A DNA stretch of 64,000 nucleotides from Aliagarivorans taiwanensis DSM 22990 (GTDB lineage Bacteria; Pseudomonadota; Gammaproteobacteria; Enterobacterales; Celerinatantimonadaceae), in contig NZ_AUBZ01000003.1 of the NCBI RefSeq assembly GCF_000429505.1, positions 124,001 through 188,000 on the forward strand, given 5' to 3'. Under the pieces are notes generated by a model. That model searched no databases. It worked only from the letters and a program-made list of their open reading frames with translations, and was not told the DNA's origin. The position numbers were made by a program, and so were the translations under genes. Positions 34,896-45,300 of this stretch are shown here, piece after piece. Numbering within the stretch: the stretch's first letter is position 1; each line of letters opens with the position of its first letter.

Positions 34896-35717
34896 ATGGC
34901 GAAAACGCCCAATACAACTAGCAGTAAGAAGCGAAGGATAAACGTTAAACAACAGTTGCAAGAAGTTGCCCACAAACGCGGGATCGACGCCTTGCTGCAA
35001 GAATCGAAGCCACACTCCAGCTTTGCTCAGCGCGCTGAGTATCGTGAAAAGCTGGAGCATGCCCGCGAGCAGCAAAACCTTGAGCGCATCAGCGCCTTGG
35101 CAATGAAACAAGCCAGCGACCAAGAGATTGGTAACGAGCCCGATGCCGACTGGATGACTGAGTTTCTGCGCTTAGCCTCCAAGACCCAAGTGCCCGCCAT
35201 GCAGCAGCTATGGGCCAATATCTGGGCGGAAGAGCTGCGCCAACCCGGTAGCTTCTCGGTCAAGGCAATGCAGACGCTCAAACAGATGACCCAACGTGAG
35301 GCTCAGTGGTTTCAGCATGCCTGTGAGATGACCTGTCAGGTTGGAGGGGAACTAAACCGTAAGATTGTGACCGGGGTGATGCGACCGCCTGCGGCCATGG
35401 GCTGGGTGAGGCCAAAGGTGGAAAAGCTCAACCTAGGCCAGTTTCGTCTGCCCTACCACCATATTCTGCATCTGGCTGAACTCGGCCTTATCTACGATAG
35501 AGAGCTGGAGTTTCGCCCCAACTCAAGTCAGGCAACCTATTTGAGCATCAATGGCCGCAGCCACGCCATGCGTCCGCATAGCAAAGGCTGCCGGGTAACC
35601 TACTACCGCTTCACGCCAATGGGCGATGAGCTGGCTAAACTGATTGGCGATCAAGCTGACAACGGATACTGCCACCAGCTGCTTGGCCTGCTAGAGCACT
35701 TCTTTGAAATGAACTAG
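34896..35717 (+). CDS. Conserved protein of the TIGR03899/DUF2806-like family
   Basis: 273 residues, soluble, no signal. The segment ADWMTEFLRLASKT...QLWANIWAEELRQPGSFS followed by VKAMQTLKQMTQREAQWF is the pattern I associate with the TIGR03899 and DUF2806 families of Vibrio and Shewanella. The N-terminus is basic and coiled. The function is unknown. It ends 26 bp from the cysH stop, tail to tail. Confidence 0.65.
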   Translation: MAKTPNTTSSKKRRINVKQQLQEVAHKRGIDALLQESKPHSSFAQRAEYREKLEHAREQQNLERISALAMKQASDQEIGNEPDADWMTEFLRLASKTQVPAMQQLWANIWAEELRQPGSFSVKAMQTLKQMTQREAQWFQHACEMTCQVGGELNRKIVTGVMRPPAAMGWVRPKVEKLNLGQFRLPYHHILHLAELGLIYDRELEFRPNSSQATYLSINGRSHAMRPHSKGCRVTYYRFTPMGDELAKLIGDQADNGYCHQLLGLLEHFFEMN

Positions 35718-35730
35718 CCCGCCAAGTTCC

Positions 35731-35758
35731 AAAAGAAGCGGTATTAGATGCCGCTTCC
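35731..35758 (-). terminator. Terminator at the end of cysH
   Basis: A 7-bp stem GAAGCGG / CCGCTTC (35735-35741, 35751-35757) on the minus strand ends in CTTCTTTT. The cysH stop codon lies in its loop. Confidence 0.55.
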
Positions 35759-36496
35759 TCCCATCTCTTCATGAATACCGCATTCGCGAGTCAGGCCAAA
35801 GAAGCGGGTTTCCTCTTCACTCATGCCGAGCTGCAGCGGCTGCGAGGTTTGCACATCACCCACCGACACATAGCCTTGCTCCCATAAAGGGTGGTAAGGC
35901 AGATCGAACTCTTTTAGGTAGTAGTGCACGTCTTTGTTCGACCAGTCGACGATCGGCAGTACCTTGAAGGCGCCATTTTGCACCTGAAGTACTGGCAACT
36001 GAGCCCGCGAGCTCGATTGCGAGCGACGCAAACCTGTAAACCAAGTCTGCACCCCCAGCTCATCAAACGCGCGGCGCATCGGCTCAACCTTGTTCAGTTG
36101 GTTGTAGCGTTTGATGCCATCTACGCCTTCCTCCCAAAGCTTGCCAAAGCGCGCCTCCTGCCAGGCCGGTGACATCGACGAACGGTAAACCTTCAGGTTC
36201 AGAGTTAATCTCTCCCCCAGCTCATCGATAAAACGATAGGTTTCAGGGAACAAGTAGCCAGTATCGGTTAGCACCACCGGAATGTCCGCTTGAGCTTGGG
36301 TCAGCAGATGCAAGCTCACCGCCGATTGGATCCCGAAGCTGGAAGTCAGCACCCGCTGTGGTGGAAGGTGTTCCACCGCCCACTCAACCCGCTGCTGAGC
36401 ACTCATCTTCTCCAACTCTAGATTGACATCCTGTAGCTCGGCGGCGCGAGCCTCAGGAGAGAGCTGGAGGAGCTCATTCAAATTCAGATTAGTCAT
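35744..36496 (-). CDS. cysH: Phosphoadenosine phosphosulfate (PAPS) reductase
   Basis: 250 residues. Adenylyl-binding loop [30 protein letters not shown], and the catalytic cysteine in the C-terminal ECGIHEE. Only the single catalytic Cys is present, with no CC..C pairs, so it is the PAPS form using thioredoxin or glutaredoxin. Reduces PAPS to sulfite. Overlaps cysI by eight bases. Confidence 0.96.
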   Translation of the reverse strand: MTNLNLNELLQLSPEARAAELQDVNLELEKMSAQQRVEWAVEHLPPQRVLTSSFGIQSAVSLHLLTQAQADIPVVLTDTGYLFPETYRFIDELGERLTLNLKVYRSSMSPAWQEARFGKLWEEGVDGIKRYNQLNKVEPMRRAFDELGVQTWFTGLRRSQSSSRAQLPVLQVQNGAFKVLPIVDWSNKDVHYYLKEFDLPYHPLWEQGYVSVGDVQTSQPLQLGMSEEETRFFGLTRECGIHEEMGGSGI

Positions 36497-38198
36497 AAAA
36501 GTCCCTTACACTGACTTTCACTTCTTTAACAATGCCGGCACGGATAACGTAATCACCAAAGGCTTCACCCGCTTCGCGCTGCTTGGCCCATAGGCCAATT
36601 AGCTCGTCCAGTTCAGCCAAGATCTGCTGCTCACCGATGTTCTCGCGGAACATCTTCGGCACACGGGTTCCGGCGCGGTTACCGCCCAAGTAGAGGTTGT
36701 ATTTGCCCGGGCCTTTACCGACCAAGCCAGCCTCGGCCAACATGGCGCGGCCACAGCCGTTGGGGCAGCCCGTCACGCGCAGGATGATGTTCTCTTCTGC
36801 GGCTAAGTCATGCTTCGCCAGCAGCCCTTCAACCTCAGTGACCAGTCCAGGCAGATAACGCTCGGCCTCAGCCATAGCTAGAGGACAGGTTGGGAAGGCC
36901 ACACAAGCCATCGAGTTCACCCGCTGCTCGCTGTGGCTTGGGTCAATCAGACCATGCTGCTCTGCCAAGGCTTGGATCTTGGCCTTTTGCGCCTTACTTA
37001 CGCCAGCAATCACCAGGTTTTGGTTGGCGGTCATGCGGAAGTCGCCCTTGTGGATCTTGGCGATCTCAGCTATACCGGTTTTCAGCGGCTTGCCGGGGTA
37101 ATCCAGCAGGCGGCCATTTTCGATAAACACGGTCAGGTGATGCTTACCGTCGATGCCTTCCACCCAACCGATACGATCACCACGCTCGGTAAACTCATAG
37201 GGACGCGAGACCTCAAAGGCCACCTCAGCACGCCTCTCGACTTCACGCTTGAAGGTGTCGATACCGACACGGTCCAAGGTGTACTTGGTCTTGGCATTCT
37301 TACGGTTAACCCGGTTACCCCAATCACGCTGGGTAGTTACCACTGCCTCGGCCACAGCCAAGGTATGTTCCAGCGGAATAAAGCCAAAGTCATCAGCACG
37401 GCGTGGGTAGGTAGAAGTATCACCATGGGTCATCGCCAAGCCTCCACCGACCAATACGTTAAAGCCCACCAGCTTGCCGTTGTCGGCAATCGCAACGAAG
37501 TTCAGATCGTTGGCGTGCACGTCCACATCATTCTGCGGAGGAATGACCACCGTGGTTTTAAACTTACGTGGCAGATAGGTTGAGCCGAGGATCGGCTCTT
37601 CATCGCCGCCTTCGAGCTTCTCACCATCTAGCCAAATCTCGGCATAGGCACGGGTTTTCGGCAGCAAGTGCTCGCTGATCTTCTTGGCCCACTCGTAGGC
37701 CTCCTGATGCAGCTCGCTCTCCACCGGGTTGCTGGTGCACAGCACGTTACGGTTTACGTCGCCGGCAGTGGCGATAGAGTCGATACCGATGCTATTCAGA
37801 GTCTGGTGCATCAGCTTGATGTTCGGCTTAAGCACACCATGGAACTGGAAGGTCTGACGGGTAGTCAGACGGATCGAACCATACATGGTCTTGTCATCGG
37901 CAAACTTGTCGATGGCCAGCCACTGCTTAGGAGTGATAATGCCACCGGGCATACGTGCCCGAAGCATCACGTTGTGCAGCGGTTCTAGTTTTTGCTTAGC
38001 ACGCTCGGCGCGGATATCTCGGTCATCCTGCTGGTACATACCGTGGAAGCGGATCAGCTGGAAGTTGTCGGCGGTGAAGCCACCTGTGATCCGATCTTGC
38101 AAGTCTTGTTCGATGGTACCGCGCAAGAAGTTGCTTTCAGATTTAAGCCGCTCGTTATCAGCCAACTTGCCTTCAACGATTAATTTGTTCGCGCTCAT
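36489..38198 (-). CDS. cysI: Sulfite reductase [NADPH] hemoprotein beta-component
   Basis: 569 residues. The four cysteines that hold the 4Fe-4S/siroheme centre are in [12 protein letters not shown] and [12 protein letters not shown]. The tandem sulfite/nitrite reductase repeats are intact. It reduces sulfite to sulfide with electrons from CysJ. One-base overlap with cysJ upstream. Confidence 0.97.
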   Translation of the reverse strand: MSANKLIVEGKLADNERLKSESNFLRGTIEQDLQDRITGGFTADNFQLIRFHGMYQQDDRDIRAERAKQKLEPLHNVMLRARMPGGIITPKQWLAIDKFADDKTMYGSIRLTTRQTFQFHGVLKPNIKLMHQTLNSIGIDSIATAGDVNRNVLCTSNPVESELHQEAYEWAKKISEHLLPKTRAYAEIWLDGEKLEGGDEEPILGSTYLPRKFKTTVVIPPQNDVDVHANDLNFVAIADNGKLVGFNVLVGGGLAMTHGDTSTYPRRADDFGFIPLEHTLAVAEAVVTTQRDWGNRVNRKNAKTKYTLDRVGIDTFKREVERRAEVAFEVSRPYEFTERGDRIGWVEGIDGKHHLTVFIENGRLLDYPGKPLKTGIAEIAKIHKGDFRMTANQNLVIAGVSKAQKAKIQALAEQHGLIDPSHSEQRVNSMACVAFPTCPLAMAEAERYLPGLVTEVEGLLAKHDLAAEENIILRVTGCPNGCGRAMLAEAGLVGKGPGKYNLYLGGNRAGTRVPKMFRENIGEQQILAELDELIGLWAKQREAGEAFGDYVIRAGIVKEVKVSVRDFYD

Positions 38199-39982
38199 TA
38201 ATACACATCCTTCTGATAGCGCTTCGCGGTGCGCAATGATTTCAAATACTCTTCTGCTTGCTCGACGCTCTGTTTGCCATACTCGGCGATAATCTCCAGC
38301 AGCGCTTGATGCACATCTTTGGCCATACGGTTGGCATCACCGCAAATGTAAAGGTGAGCACCGCGCTCCAGCCAAGCAAACAGCTCTTCGCCTTGCTCGC
38401 GCAAGCGGTCTTGCACGTAAATCTTCTCGGCTTGGTCACGTGAGAATGCCAGATCCAAACGCGTCAGCAGGCCGGACTTCAGATAGCCCTGCCACTCCAC
38501 CTGATAGAGGAAATCTTGGGTGAAGGTTTGGTCGCCGAAGAACAGCCAGTTGTCGCCCTCGGCATCCTGAGCATCTCGCTCTTGCATAAAGGCGCGGAAC
38601 GGAGCGATACCAGTTCCTGGCCCGATCATGATAACCGGCGTAATAGGGTCAGCGGGTAGACGGAAGTTGTCGTTATGCTCAACGAACACCCGCACATTTG
38701 CAGCATCTTCAGCACGCTCGGCCAAGAAGCCCGAGGCGCCGCCTAAACGGCCCTGCTCGCCCTGTTGATAGCGCACCACACCCACAGTGAGGTGAACTTC
38801 GCTATCCACTTCGCTTTGGCTAGAGGCAATCGAGTAGAGGCGAGGGCTCAGCTTGCGCAGTGCATCCACCAGCTGTTGAGGGTCCAGCTTGGCCTTCTTC
38901 TCCAGCAATACATCAATCACCTGATGATTGGCCGCATACTCACGCAGCGCATCTTTATCGGCGCAGATCTTTTGCAGCTTTTTGCTGTCTGACAGCTCAG
39001 CCCAGAACTCAACAAAGTTGCCCGGGGTTTGGGTCAGCTCTAGTTTAGTAATCAGCGCTTGCTCCAAAGACAAGGTCTCTTCACCGACACTCACTTCGCT
39101 GGCAGCGTCTAACTCCAAACGCTGCAGGATCTGTGCAACCAAGGCAGGGTCATTGTCAAACCACACACCCAGTGCATCACCCGGCTGGTAGGTCAACCCA
39201 GAATCACCCAAGTCGATTTCTACGTGGCGCACATCTTTAGCCGAATCACGACCGGTAATCTTCTGTGAAAGGCCCAGCTCAGCTTCCAACGGATTCTTCT
39301 TGCTAAAGTTATGGCTGCTGGCACCGGCAACCGGCAGCGTTACCACAGAGGCAGAGGCCTGTTCTAAGGTTTCCTGTACTTTAGCTAGCGCGCTCTTACC
39401 CCACGCTGCTGCGTCGTCATCGTAATCCACATCACAGTCGACACGCGGCACCACACACTCGGCGCCTAAGGCGGCCAAGCGCTCATCAAAGTCTTTACCG
39501 GTCTGACAGAAAAACTCATAGCTGGAGTCACCCAAGGCCAGCACGCTGTATTTCAGGTTCGGCAGCTTAGGCGCTTTTTTCGATGCCAAGAATTCGTGGA
39601 AGGCCAGTGCGTCATCGGGTGGCTCACCCTCGCCGTTGGTACTAGACACAATCAGCAAGTGAGTCTCTTGCTTAAGGTTTTTCGGCTTGTAGTCAGCTAC
39701 GTTAAACAATTCTGCGCTGATGCCTTGTTGCTGAGCGCTATCAAGTAGCTCTTCGGCCACGCCCTTGGCGTTACCGGTCTGTGAGGCATAGAGAATTGTC
39801 AGTTTGGAAGCTGGCGCTGCTGCAGGCTGCACTGCCACATCGGTATTTTGAGAAACGCCATAGAGATAACCACTTACCCAAGCAGCTTGCGCTGGGCTAA
39901 GTTCGGCGGTGGCCTGTTGCAGTGCCTTGAGCTGAGGCTCGCTCAACGGACTGGCTAACGGTGATAGATCCTTTAACAACAT
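38198..39982 (-). CDS. cysJ: Sulfite reductase [NADPH] flavoprotein alpha-component
   Basis: 594 residues. N-terminal flavodoxin domain ([31 protein letters not shown]), a connecting domain, an FAD domain with RLYSIASS, and an NADP domain with [16 protein letters not shown] and ending QKDVY. First gene of cysJIH. The ~255-bp upstream region is AT-rich and carries the word TTATAACCGATAGGAATATA near 40060, a plausible CysB-type activator region, though I cannot confirm it. Confidence 0.97.
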   Translation of the reverse strand: MLLKDLSPLASPLSEPQLKALQQATAELSPAQAAWVSGYLYGVSQNTDVAVQPAAAPASKLTILYASQTGNAKGVAEELLDSAQQQGISAELFNVADYKPKNLKQETHLLIVSSTNGEGEPPDDALAFHEFLASKKAPKLPNLKYSVLALGDSSYEFFCQTGKDFDERLAALGAECVVPRVDCDVDYDDDAAAWGKSALAKVQETLEQASASVVTLPVAGASSHNFSKKNPLEAELGLSQKITGRDSAKDVRHVEIDLGDSGLTYQPGDALGVWFDNDPALVAQILQRLELDAASEVSVGEETLSLEQALITKLELTQTPGNFVEFWAELSDSKKLQKICADKDALREYAANHQVIDVLLEKKAKLDPQQLVDALRKLSPRLYSIASSQSEVDSEVHLTVGVVRYQQGEQGRLGGASGFLAERAEDAANVRVFVEHNDNFRLPADPITPVIMIGPGTGIAPFRAFMQERDAQDAEGDNWLFFGDQTFTQDFLYQVEWQGYLKSGLLTRLDLAFSRDQAEKIYVQDRLREQGEELFAWLERGAHLYICGDANRMAKDVHQALLEIIAEYGKQSVEQAEEYLKSLRTAKRYQKDVY

Positions 39983-40238
39983 GGTTTCGGTCCCAGAATG
40001 AAATTAGCCCTAGTTTAACCAAGTGATATAGGACGGAATAAAGAATAAAACGGGCTGTTTTATAACCGATAGGAATATATTTCGATCACTCGTTCAGGTA
40101 TGAAGCGCAGATTGAGGAGCGATGTGTTCGACCAATGGAGGAAGCGGCACGTGGCCTTGGTAGATATAGGGCCTGAGTGAAAGAGCAGGGGCTCAATCGA
40201 CTACTCCCGCTCAGCATGGCCGGGTATCACTTTAGGCA

Positions 40239-40264
40239 TAAAAAACGGGGCGCAAAGCCCCGTT
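40239..40264 (-). terminator. Rho-independent terminator after the thioesterase gene
   Basis: An 8-bp stem AACGGGGC / GCCCCGTT with a five-base loop; on the minus strand a T-run follows. Confidence 0.9.
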
Positions 40265-40272
40265 AGTCAAGG

Positions 40273-40728
40273 TTAACCGGCTTGGCGGTCTTCCAGCTTG
40301 CGCGCCCGGCGCTTCATTGCAGCTTGATAGCGGCGCTTGGCCGCTTCAGTTTTTGGCTCGAGCGGCGGCACGGCAACGGTCTTACCCTTTTCGTCCACTG
40401 CAACCATGGTGAAGTAGCAAGAGTGGGTGTGGCGCTCTTCCTGAGTTTTCAGGTTTTTGGCGACCACCCGAATCCCCACTTCCATGGAGGTATGGCCGGT
40501 ATAGTTCACCGAGGCCGAGAAGGTGACAAACTCACCAATCTCCACCGGGCTCTTGAACAGTACCTGATCCACCGACAGGGTCACTGCATACTGACCGCTG
40601 TATTGAATGGCGGTGGTGTATGCCACTTCATCGAGTTTCTTAAGCATGGCGCCACCATGCATCTTTCCGGAAAAGTTGGCCATCTCAGGGGTGACCAAAA
40701 TATTCATCTCAGTTTGAGATTTATCCAT
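40273..40728 (-). CDS. Acyl-CoA thioesterase, hotdog fold (YciA-like)
   Basis: 151 residues. The hotdog helix MANFSGKMHGGAMLKKLDEVAY, with the conserved HGG and Asp, and VDQVLFKSPVEIGEFV identify the acyl-CoA hydrolase/YciA family. C-terminal tail basic. It is close to the prsR gene (20 bp), on the same strand, but has no clear link with exopolysaccharide. Confidence 0.88.
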   Translation of the reverse strand: MDKSQTEMNILVTPEMANFSGKMHGGAMLKKLDEVAYTTAIQYSGQYAVTLSVDQVLFKSPVEIGEFVTFSASVNYTGHTSMEVGIRVVAKNLKTQEERHTHSCYFTMVAVDEKGKTVAVPPLEPKTEAAKRRYQAAMKRRARKLEDRQAG

Positions 40729-40748
40729 TACTGCCTTCTTAAATTCAA

Positions 40749-42101
40749 TTACCGCTGCAGGGCGTACTTGTCCATCAACGCATAAAGTGTGGGACGCGTC
40801 ACACCCAGCAAATTTGCTGTATTAGACACGTTTCCATCGCTTAAGGCCAGTGCTTTCAGTACTGCCTGCTTCTCTGCCTGCTCCCGCACCTGACGCAGGT
40901 TGAGCGCCATTTTCGGTTGCTCTTCATCACTTTGTAGATTAAGTGCTAGGTCGTCGGCAGTGATGAGTTTGCTGTCGGCCATGATTAAGGCTGACTTAAT
41001 CTTGTTCTGGAGCTCACGAATGTTGCCCGGCCAGTGGTAACTGCTCATGGCGACGATGGCATCTTCTGAGAAACCAACCACATTGCGCTGCATCTGCCGG
41101 TTAAAGTTGTGCAAGAAGGCGCGCGCCAAGATCACCACGTCTTCGTCACGCTCACGTAGAGGTGGGATATTGATGGTCATCTCGCTGATACGGTAGAACA
41201 AATCCTCACGGAAGGCCTTTTCCTGAACCATCTGAGCCAGATTTTGGTGAGTCGCGCAGACAATCTTCACATCCACCGCGATCTCTTTACGTCCGCCCAC
41301 CCGCTCAATCACTTTCTCCTGCAAGAAGCGCAGGATCTTAGCTTGTAGCGGGAAAGGCATATCACCAATCTCATCAAGGAACAGAGTGCCGCCGTTGGCG
41401 CACTCAATCTTACCCTCGGTGGTTTTATGGGCGCCGGTAAAGGCGCCACGCTCAAAGCCGAACAGCTCACTTTCCAGCAGATTTTCGGGGATCGACGCAC
41501 AGTTGATGGCAATAAAGGGCTGATCTTTGCGCGGGCTTTTCTGGTGAATCGCACGCGCCAACACCTCTTTACCGGTGCCACTCTCACCCAGCAGCAAGGT
41601 GGTCACTTCGGTGGGAGCGATCCGTTCGACCATGCGACTGACCTTCTGGATCTGCTGAGAGCGGCCCAAGAAGCCATTTTCATCCAGTGAGCTTTGCTTG
41701 AGCGCTTCGTTCTCGAGCTCAATATTGGCAACGAAAAAGGCCCGCTGGATAATCACCGACATGGTGTCGTCATCGATAGGCTTTTGATAGAAATCGTGGG
41801 CGCCCATGGCAATCGCCTTCAGCGCATTATCTTTGTCCTCGTTGCCGGTAATCACGATGATCTTGGTAAGCGGCGCAAGCTCGAGGATTTCTTGAAGGGT
41901 AGCTAGCCCCTCGCTGGCATTGGCAGGATCCGGCGGCAGGCCTAAATCCAGCGTCACCACCTTGGGTTCATGGCGGCGCAGCGCGGCAATGGCGCTGCTG
42001 CGATCCTGCGCCATCACGATTTGATAATCGCTGAAGCTCCATTTCATCTGCTTTTGAATGCCCGGGTCGTCTTCCACGACCAGCAGTATTTCCTTTGTCA
42101 T
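40749..42101 (-). CDS. prsR: PrsR-type sigma-54-dependent response regulator
   Basis: 450 residues. Receiver domain with phospho-acceptor D52 in VVTLDLGLP; AAA+ domain with Walker A GESGTGKE (172-179) and the sigma-54 contact loop GAFTGA (219-224); C-terminal Fis-type helix-turn-helix GNVSNTANLLGVTRPTLYALMDKY. The residue pattern is that of the response regulator found with exosortase-A loci (PrsR). It overlaps the kinase gene by four bases (ATGA) and is the likely activator of the surrounding exopolysaccharide genes. Confidence 0.9.
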   Translation of the reverse strand: MTKEILLVVEDDPGIQKQMKWSFSDYQIVMAQDRSSAIAALRRHEPKVVTLDLGLPPDPANASEGLATLQEILELAPLTKIIVITGNEDKDNALKAIAMGAHDFYQKPIDDDTMSVIIQRAFFVANIELENEALKQSSLDENGFLGRSQQIQKVSRMVERIAPTEVTTLLLGESGTGKEVLARAIHQKSPRKDQPFIAINCASIPENLLESELFGFERGAFTGAHKTTEGKIECANGGTLFLDEIGDMPFPLQAKILRFLQEKVIERVGGRKEIAVDVKIVCATHQNLAQMVQEKAFREDLFYRISEMTINIPPLRERDEDVVILARAFLHNFNRQMQRNVVGFSEDAIVAMSSYHWPGNIRELQNKIKSALIMADSKLITADDLALNLQSDEEQPKMALNLRQVREQAEKQAVLKALALSDGNVSNTANLLGVTRPTLYALMDKYALQR

Positions 42102-44218
42102 TCTCGCATTTCCTTTGCAATAGGACGTTCGCTATTAACGGGACGTTCGCTATCAACAGAACGCTCGCTATCAACATTACTTTGTGGGAGGTGGAGAGTA
42201 AAGGTTGAGCCCTCCCCTTCCTCGCTGACAACATCCAGGCGTCCACCCAATTCTTGGACATAGCGCTTCGCATCGTAAGCGCCAATCCCCATCCCAGCAT
42301 TGCCCTTGGTGGTATCAAAGGGCTTAAACAAGCGCTCGGCGATAAACGCCTCAGACATGCCGATGCCATTGTCGGTGATGGCCAAGCGAAAGTAGCCAGG
42401 CTCTGCCGTATCCACCGAGATCACCACCCTTGGCTCACTCTTGTCCGAAGCCAAACAGGCATCCACCGCATTTTGCAGCAAGTGAGACAATACGTTACTA
42501 AAGCGTTCTCGCTCGCACTCAATCGGCATCAAGGCACTGGGGTTGCACGCTAAGCTAACATTCACCGCCCCCGATTCACGCCGGCTGATCACCTCTTTGA
42601 CGAGCTCACATAAGTCGACCCGCTCCAGAGCCTGCTGATGATGGCGCTGATTGCTCAAGTGGGCCACTACTTTGCCCAAGCGCTGGGCGGCGGAGTCCAC
42701 GGTGCTGAAGGCGTCGTCGATAAACTCCGGGTTATCGCGGTGCTTAAGCGCATTCTTGCTGAGCAGTTGCAGCTGAGCCAAGACGTTTTTCAAATCATGC
42801 ACCAAGAACGCCGACATTCGGTTAAAGGCATCGAACTGCTGACTCTCGGCCAGCGCCTGATGAGCATGGTGCATCTGCAAGAACAACCCAAGCTGATAGC
42901 TAATTGCCCGCAGCAAGTCCCGGTCTTCCCAGTTGATCCGCTGAGTCGAGCTTGGTGGCGATAAGACAAACGCCCCCTCGAAGCCAGCGCTGGTCTTAAT
43001 CGGTACCACCAAGGAGAATTTCTCGAAGCTCTGCAGGTCTTTGGCGCTAACCGATTTGGGCAACAAATCGTTATTGGAGCGCAGCTCACTTAAATCGATG
43101 ATCCAGTTTTGATTCAGCGCCAACTCAGCAAAGGCGTCTAGTACCCGCAACGCCTCTTGGTCATCTTGACGGGTGTTGTAAGAGGCAACCACTCGAAACT
43201 CCCCCTGCTCTTTGAGCGCCAGCAAGGTATAGCTACAACCAAAGGGGCGATTGATCGCCTGCAAAGCCACGTGATAAGGCGACTGCGAGCCCTCTTCCAG
43301 CACCGCTGCAAAGTCCATCCACTCCTGACGATACTCGTACTTATTAGCAAAAAAGTGCTTGGTGATCTGTACCTTGACCTTCTTGCGGAAGCTCTCTGAT
43401 AAAAACAGGCTCACCAGTACCAGACCGCTCAGCGCAAAAAATGCGAGTTGCGCCCAGGAGCCCCACGCACCGCCCACGTAGCGGATGTAATAGCCCACCA
43501 GCGCCATCATCAGCAAGTAGCCACCCGCAACCATTAGCAGTGTGCTGTGATAGACCACATCTCGGGAGACGTAGAGCTCGGTGGACCAGTTTTTAACCCG
43601 GCGAGCGCTAAGTAGCACCAGCGGCACCGAGATCATCGCAAACACCCCTTTCAGGCTCCAAAAGGCCAGTGGAATGCGCGCCGTCAGCATGGCCTCGGCA
43701 TAAAGGGTAAAGTCAAACGCAAACAACAGGCCTAAGCCTAAACACAACGGTTTGGTAGCGCTGCGTATTGAGGGTTCAACGCGACGATACAGCTGCTCAA
43801 TCAGCCACAGCCCCACCACACTTTGTGCCAGTTGCACCACTAGCCACACCCATTGCCCCGACGAACCCAGCTGCAGGTTAAAGGCTTGTAGCAAGGCCAC
43901 CAACAGCGCAATGCTCACCAGCCGTTGGCGCTTGCTGCTGTAGGAGTTAAAACGCATCACCCACAGCGACGGCGAGGTCGCCGCTAACAACAGCACAAAC
44001 CAGCCGAGGTTTCGTAGGGTTTCGGCCGCCATCACCAAGTAAAGAGGCGCGCCCCAAGCTAGCTGCAACAAGGCCAGCACGGCCCATAGCAGGCTCAGTC
44101 CCACCGCCAGCAACAGTGCCTGCTGCATACGCTGAGGCTTCACCGTCAATAGCAGTGCGCCAAAAAACAAATAGAGCAGGGCCGACAAGGCAAAGCCGGC
44201 CAGTCCGAGTAAAACCAC
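42098..44218 (-). CDS. prsK: PrsK-type membrane histidine kinase
   Basis: 706 residues, GTG start. About nine hydrophobic segments in residues 1-280, a GAF-like region (about 310-450), then a dimerisation helix with the phospho-accepting His in VHDLKNVLAQ (near residue 471), and the ATPase domain with ITDNGIGMS, GNAGMGIGAYDAKRYVQELGG. This layout is that of PrsK, the kinase accompanying PrsR at XrtA loci. The last 20 residues contain three copies of a six-residue repeat. Confidence 0.9.
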   Translation of the reverse strand: MVLLGLAGFALSALLYLFFGALLLTVKPQRMQQALLLAVGLSLLWAVLALLQLAWGAPLYLVMAAETLRNLGWFVLLLAATSPSLWVMRFNSYSSKRQRLVSIALLVALLQAFNLQLGSSGQWVWLVVQLAQSVVGLWLIEQLYRRVEPSIRSATKPLCLGLGLLFAFDFTLYAEAMLTARIPLAFWSLKGVFAMISVPLVLLSARRVKNWSTELYVSRDVVYHSTLLMVAGGYLLMMALVGYYIRYVGGAWGSWAQLAFFALSGLVLVSLFLSESFRKKVKVQITKHFFANKYEYRQEWMDFAAVLEEGSQSPYHVALQAINRPFGCSYTLLALKEQGEFRVVASYNTRQDDQEALRVLDAFAELALNQNWIIDLSELRSNNDLLPKSVSAKDLQSFEKFSLVVPIKTSAGFEGAFVLSPPSSTQRINWEDRDLLRAISYQLGLFLQMHHAHQALAESQQFDAFNRMSAFLVHDLKNVLAQLQLLSKNALKHRDNPEFIDDAFSTVDSAAQRLGKVVAHLSNQRHHQQALERVDLCELVKEVISRRESGAVNVSLACNPSALMPIECERERFSNVLSHLLQNAVDACLASDKSEPRVVISVDTAEPGYFRLAITDNGIGMSEAFIAERLFKPFDTTKGNAGMGIGAYDAKRYVQELGGRLDVVSEEGEGSTFTLHLPQSNVDSERSVDSERPVNSERPIAKEMRE
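42122..42175 (-). repeat. Three 18-bp tandem repeats at the prsK 3' end
   Basis: Units at 42158-42175, 42140-42157 and 42122-42139 differ at only a few bases and encode VDSERS, VDSERP and VNSERP. Their number may vary by slippage without frameshift. Confidence 0.85.
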
Positions 44219-44238
44219 GTGAGTGTCCTATGCTGTGC

Positions 44239-45300
44239 TTAGGCTTCCGACTCGCTGTCGGTTTCCACCAAGCTGTTGCGCTTTTTCTCGATCATCTTGT
44301 CGAGGTAGCGAATGATTTTGATCTTACGTAGCACCACTTCTTCCAGATAGCTGGAAACATCCAACAGGTTCGCTTTTATCCGGTTGCTATCGATATCGCC
44401 GATTGGTGCTTGCTCGCCGAGGATTTGCTCCAGCTCGTTGTTGGCTGCCGACGCAACTGGCTGCTCGGTGCTTTGCTGATTCAGCGAGCCACTGAGCTCA
44501 CCGCCCATCTCCTCAGCAACCGCTTCTACCGCCTGCATGGAGATGGTGTGCAAATCCTCCAAAAAGGCATACAGGAACAAGCGATCGGCAAAGATATTGA
44601 TCTTACGCGGGATGCCTCTGGTCAGCTCGGAGATCTTGGGGAAGATGTCCTCATCTAACTTGGGGTTGTCCTGCCAGCCCACCTGCTTGAGGCGGTGCTC
44701 GATGTAGCCCTGAGTCTGCTCGCCATCGAAGGGCTTGAGATGACAAGAGGCGATAATACGCTGGCGAAACTGCTCCATCTCCGGCAGCTCAATAATCGGC
44801 TTGAGCTCCTCCTGGCCAAGCAGAAAGCTCTGGAACAGCGGCTTATCGTCGAGCTGAAAGTTCGACAACATCCGCAGCTCTTCAACCGTTTCGGCGGGCA
44901 GGTTCTGCGCCTCATCCACCACCAACAATGCTCGTTTACCTTGCTGATGTAAGGTCAGTAGGTACTTCTCAAAGCGCTTGAGGATCTCGGCCTTGTTGAG
45001 CCCTTCTACGTCAATGGCAAACTGTGCCGCCACCAAGCGCACCAGCTCTTCTGGGTTCAAACGGGTCGTGGCGATTTGCGCGGCCACGATCGAGGCATCC
45101 ACCGAGGCTAGCAAGCTGCGCGCGATGGTGGTCTTGCCGGTACCAATGGGCCCGGTGACCACGATAAATCCTTCGCCCTGAGAGAGCCCATAACGCAAAT
45201 AGGAAATAGCCCGCTCATGGTGCGGGCTGGCGAAGAAGAACTTAGGGTCAGGGCTTAGCTTAAACGGCTTGTCACTAAGCCCAAAAAACGCTTCATACAT
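44239..45300 (-). CDS. XrtA-system-associated AAA ATPase
   Basis: 353 residues. MYEAFFGLSDKPFKLSPDPKFFF is the classical start of the ExeA/XrtA-associated ATPase family; Walker A GPIGTGKTT (50-58); Walker B LLVVDEAQN; sensor-like RGIPRKINIFADRLFLYAF. A C-terminal basic helical tail (residues ~300-353) may contact the membrane or another Eps protein. It starts at the base next to the beta-barrel stop. These ATPases are always with the export genes, but their precise role is unknown. Confidence 0.88.
   Translation of the reverse strand: MYEAFFGLSDKPFKLSPDPKFFFASPHHERAISYLRYGLSQGEGFIVVTGPIGTGKTTIARSLLASVDASIVAAQIATTRLNPEELVRLVAAQFAIDVEGLNKAEILKRFEKYLLTLHQQGKRALLVVDEAQNLPAETVEELRMLSNFQLDDKPLFQSFLLGQEELKPIIELPEMEQFRQRIIASCHLKPFDGEQTQGYIEHRLKQVGWQDNPKLDEDIFPKISELTRGIPRKINIFADRLFLYAFLEDLHTISMQAVEAVAEEMGGELSGSLNQQSTEQPVASAANNELEQILGEQAPIGDIDSNRIKANLLDVSSYLEEVVLRKIKIIRYLDKMIEKKRNSLVETDSESEA

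Noticed and set aside
41968-42369. A 133-codon frame on the minus strand across prsR/prsK
   Set aside because: It is an out-of-frame shadow of two well-supported overlapping genes and has no family features.
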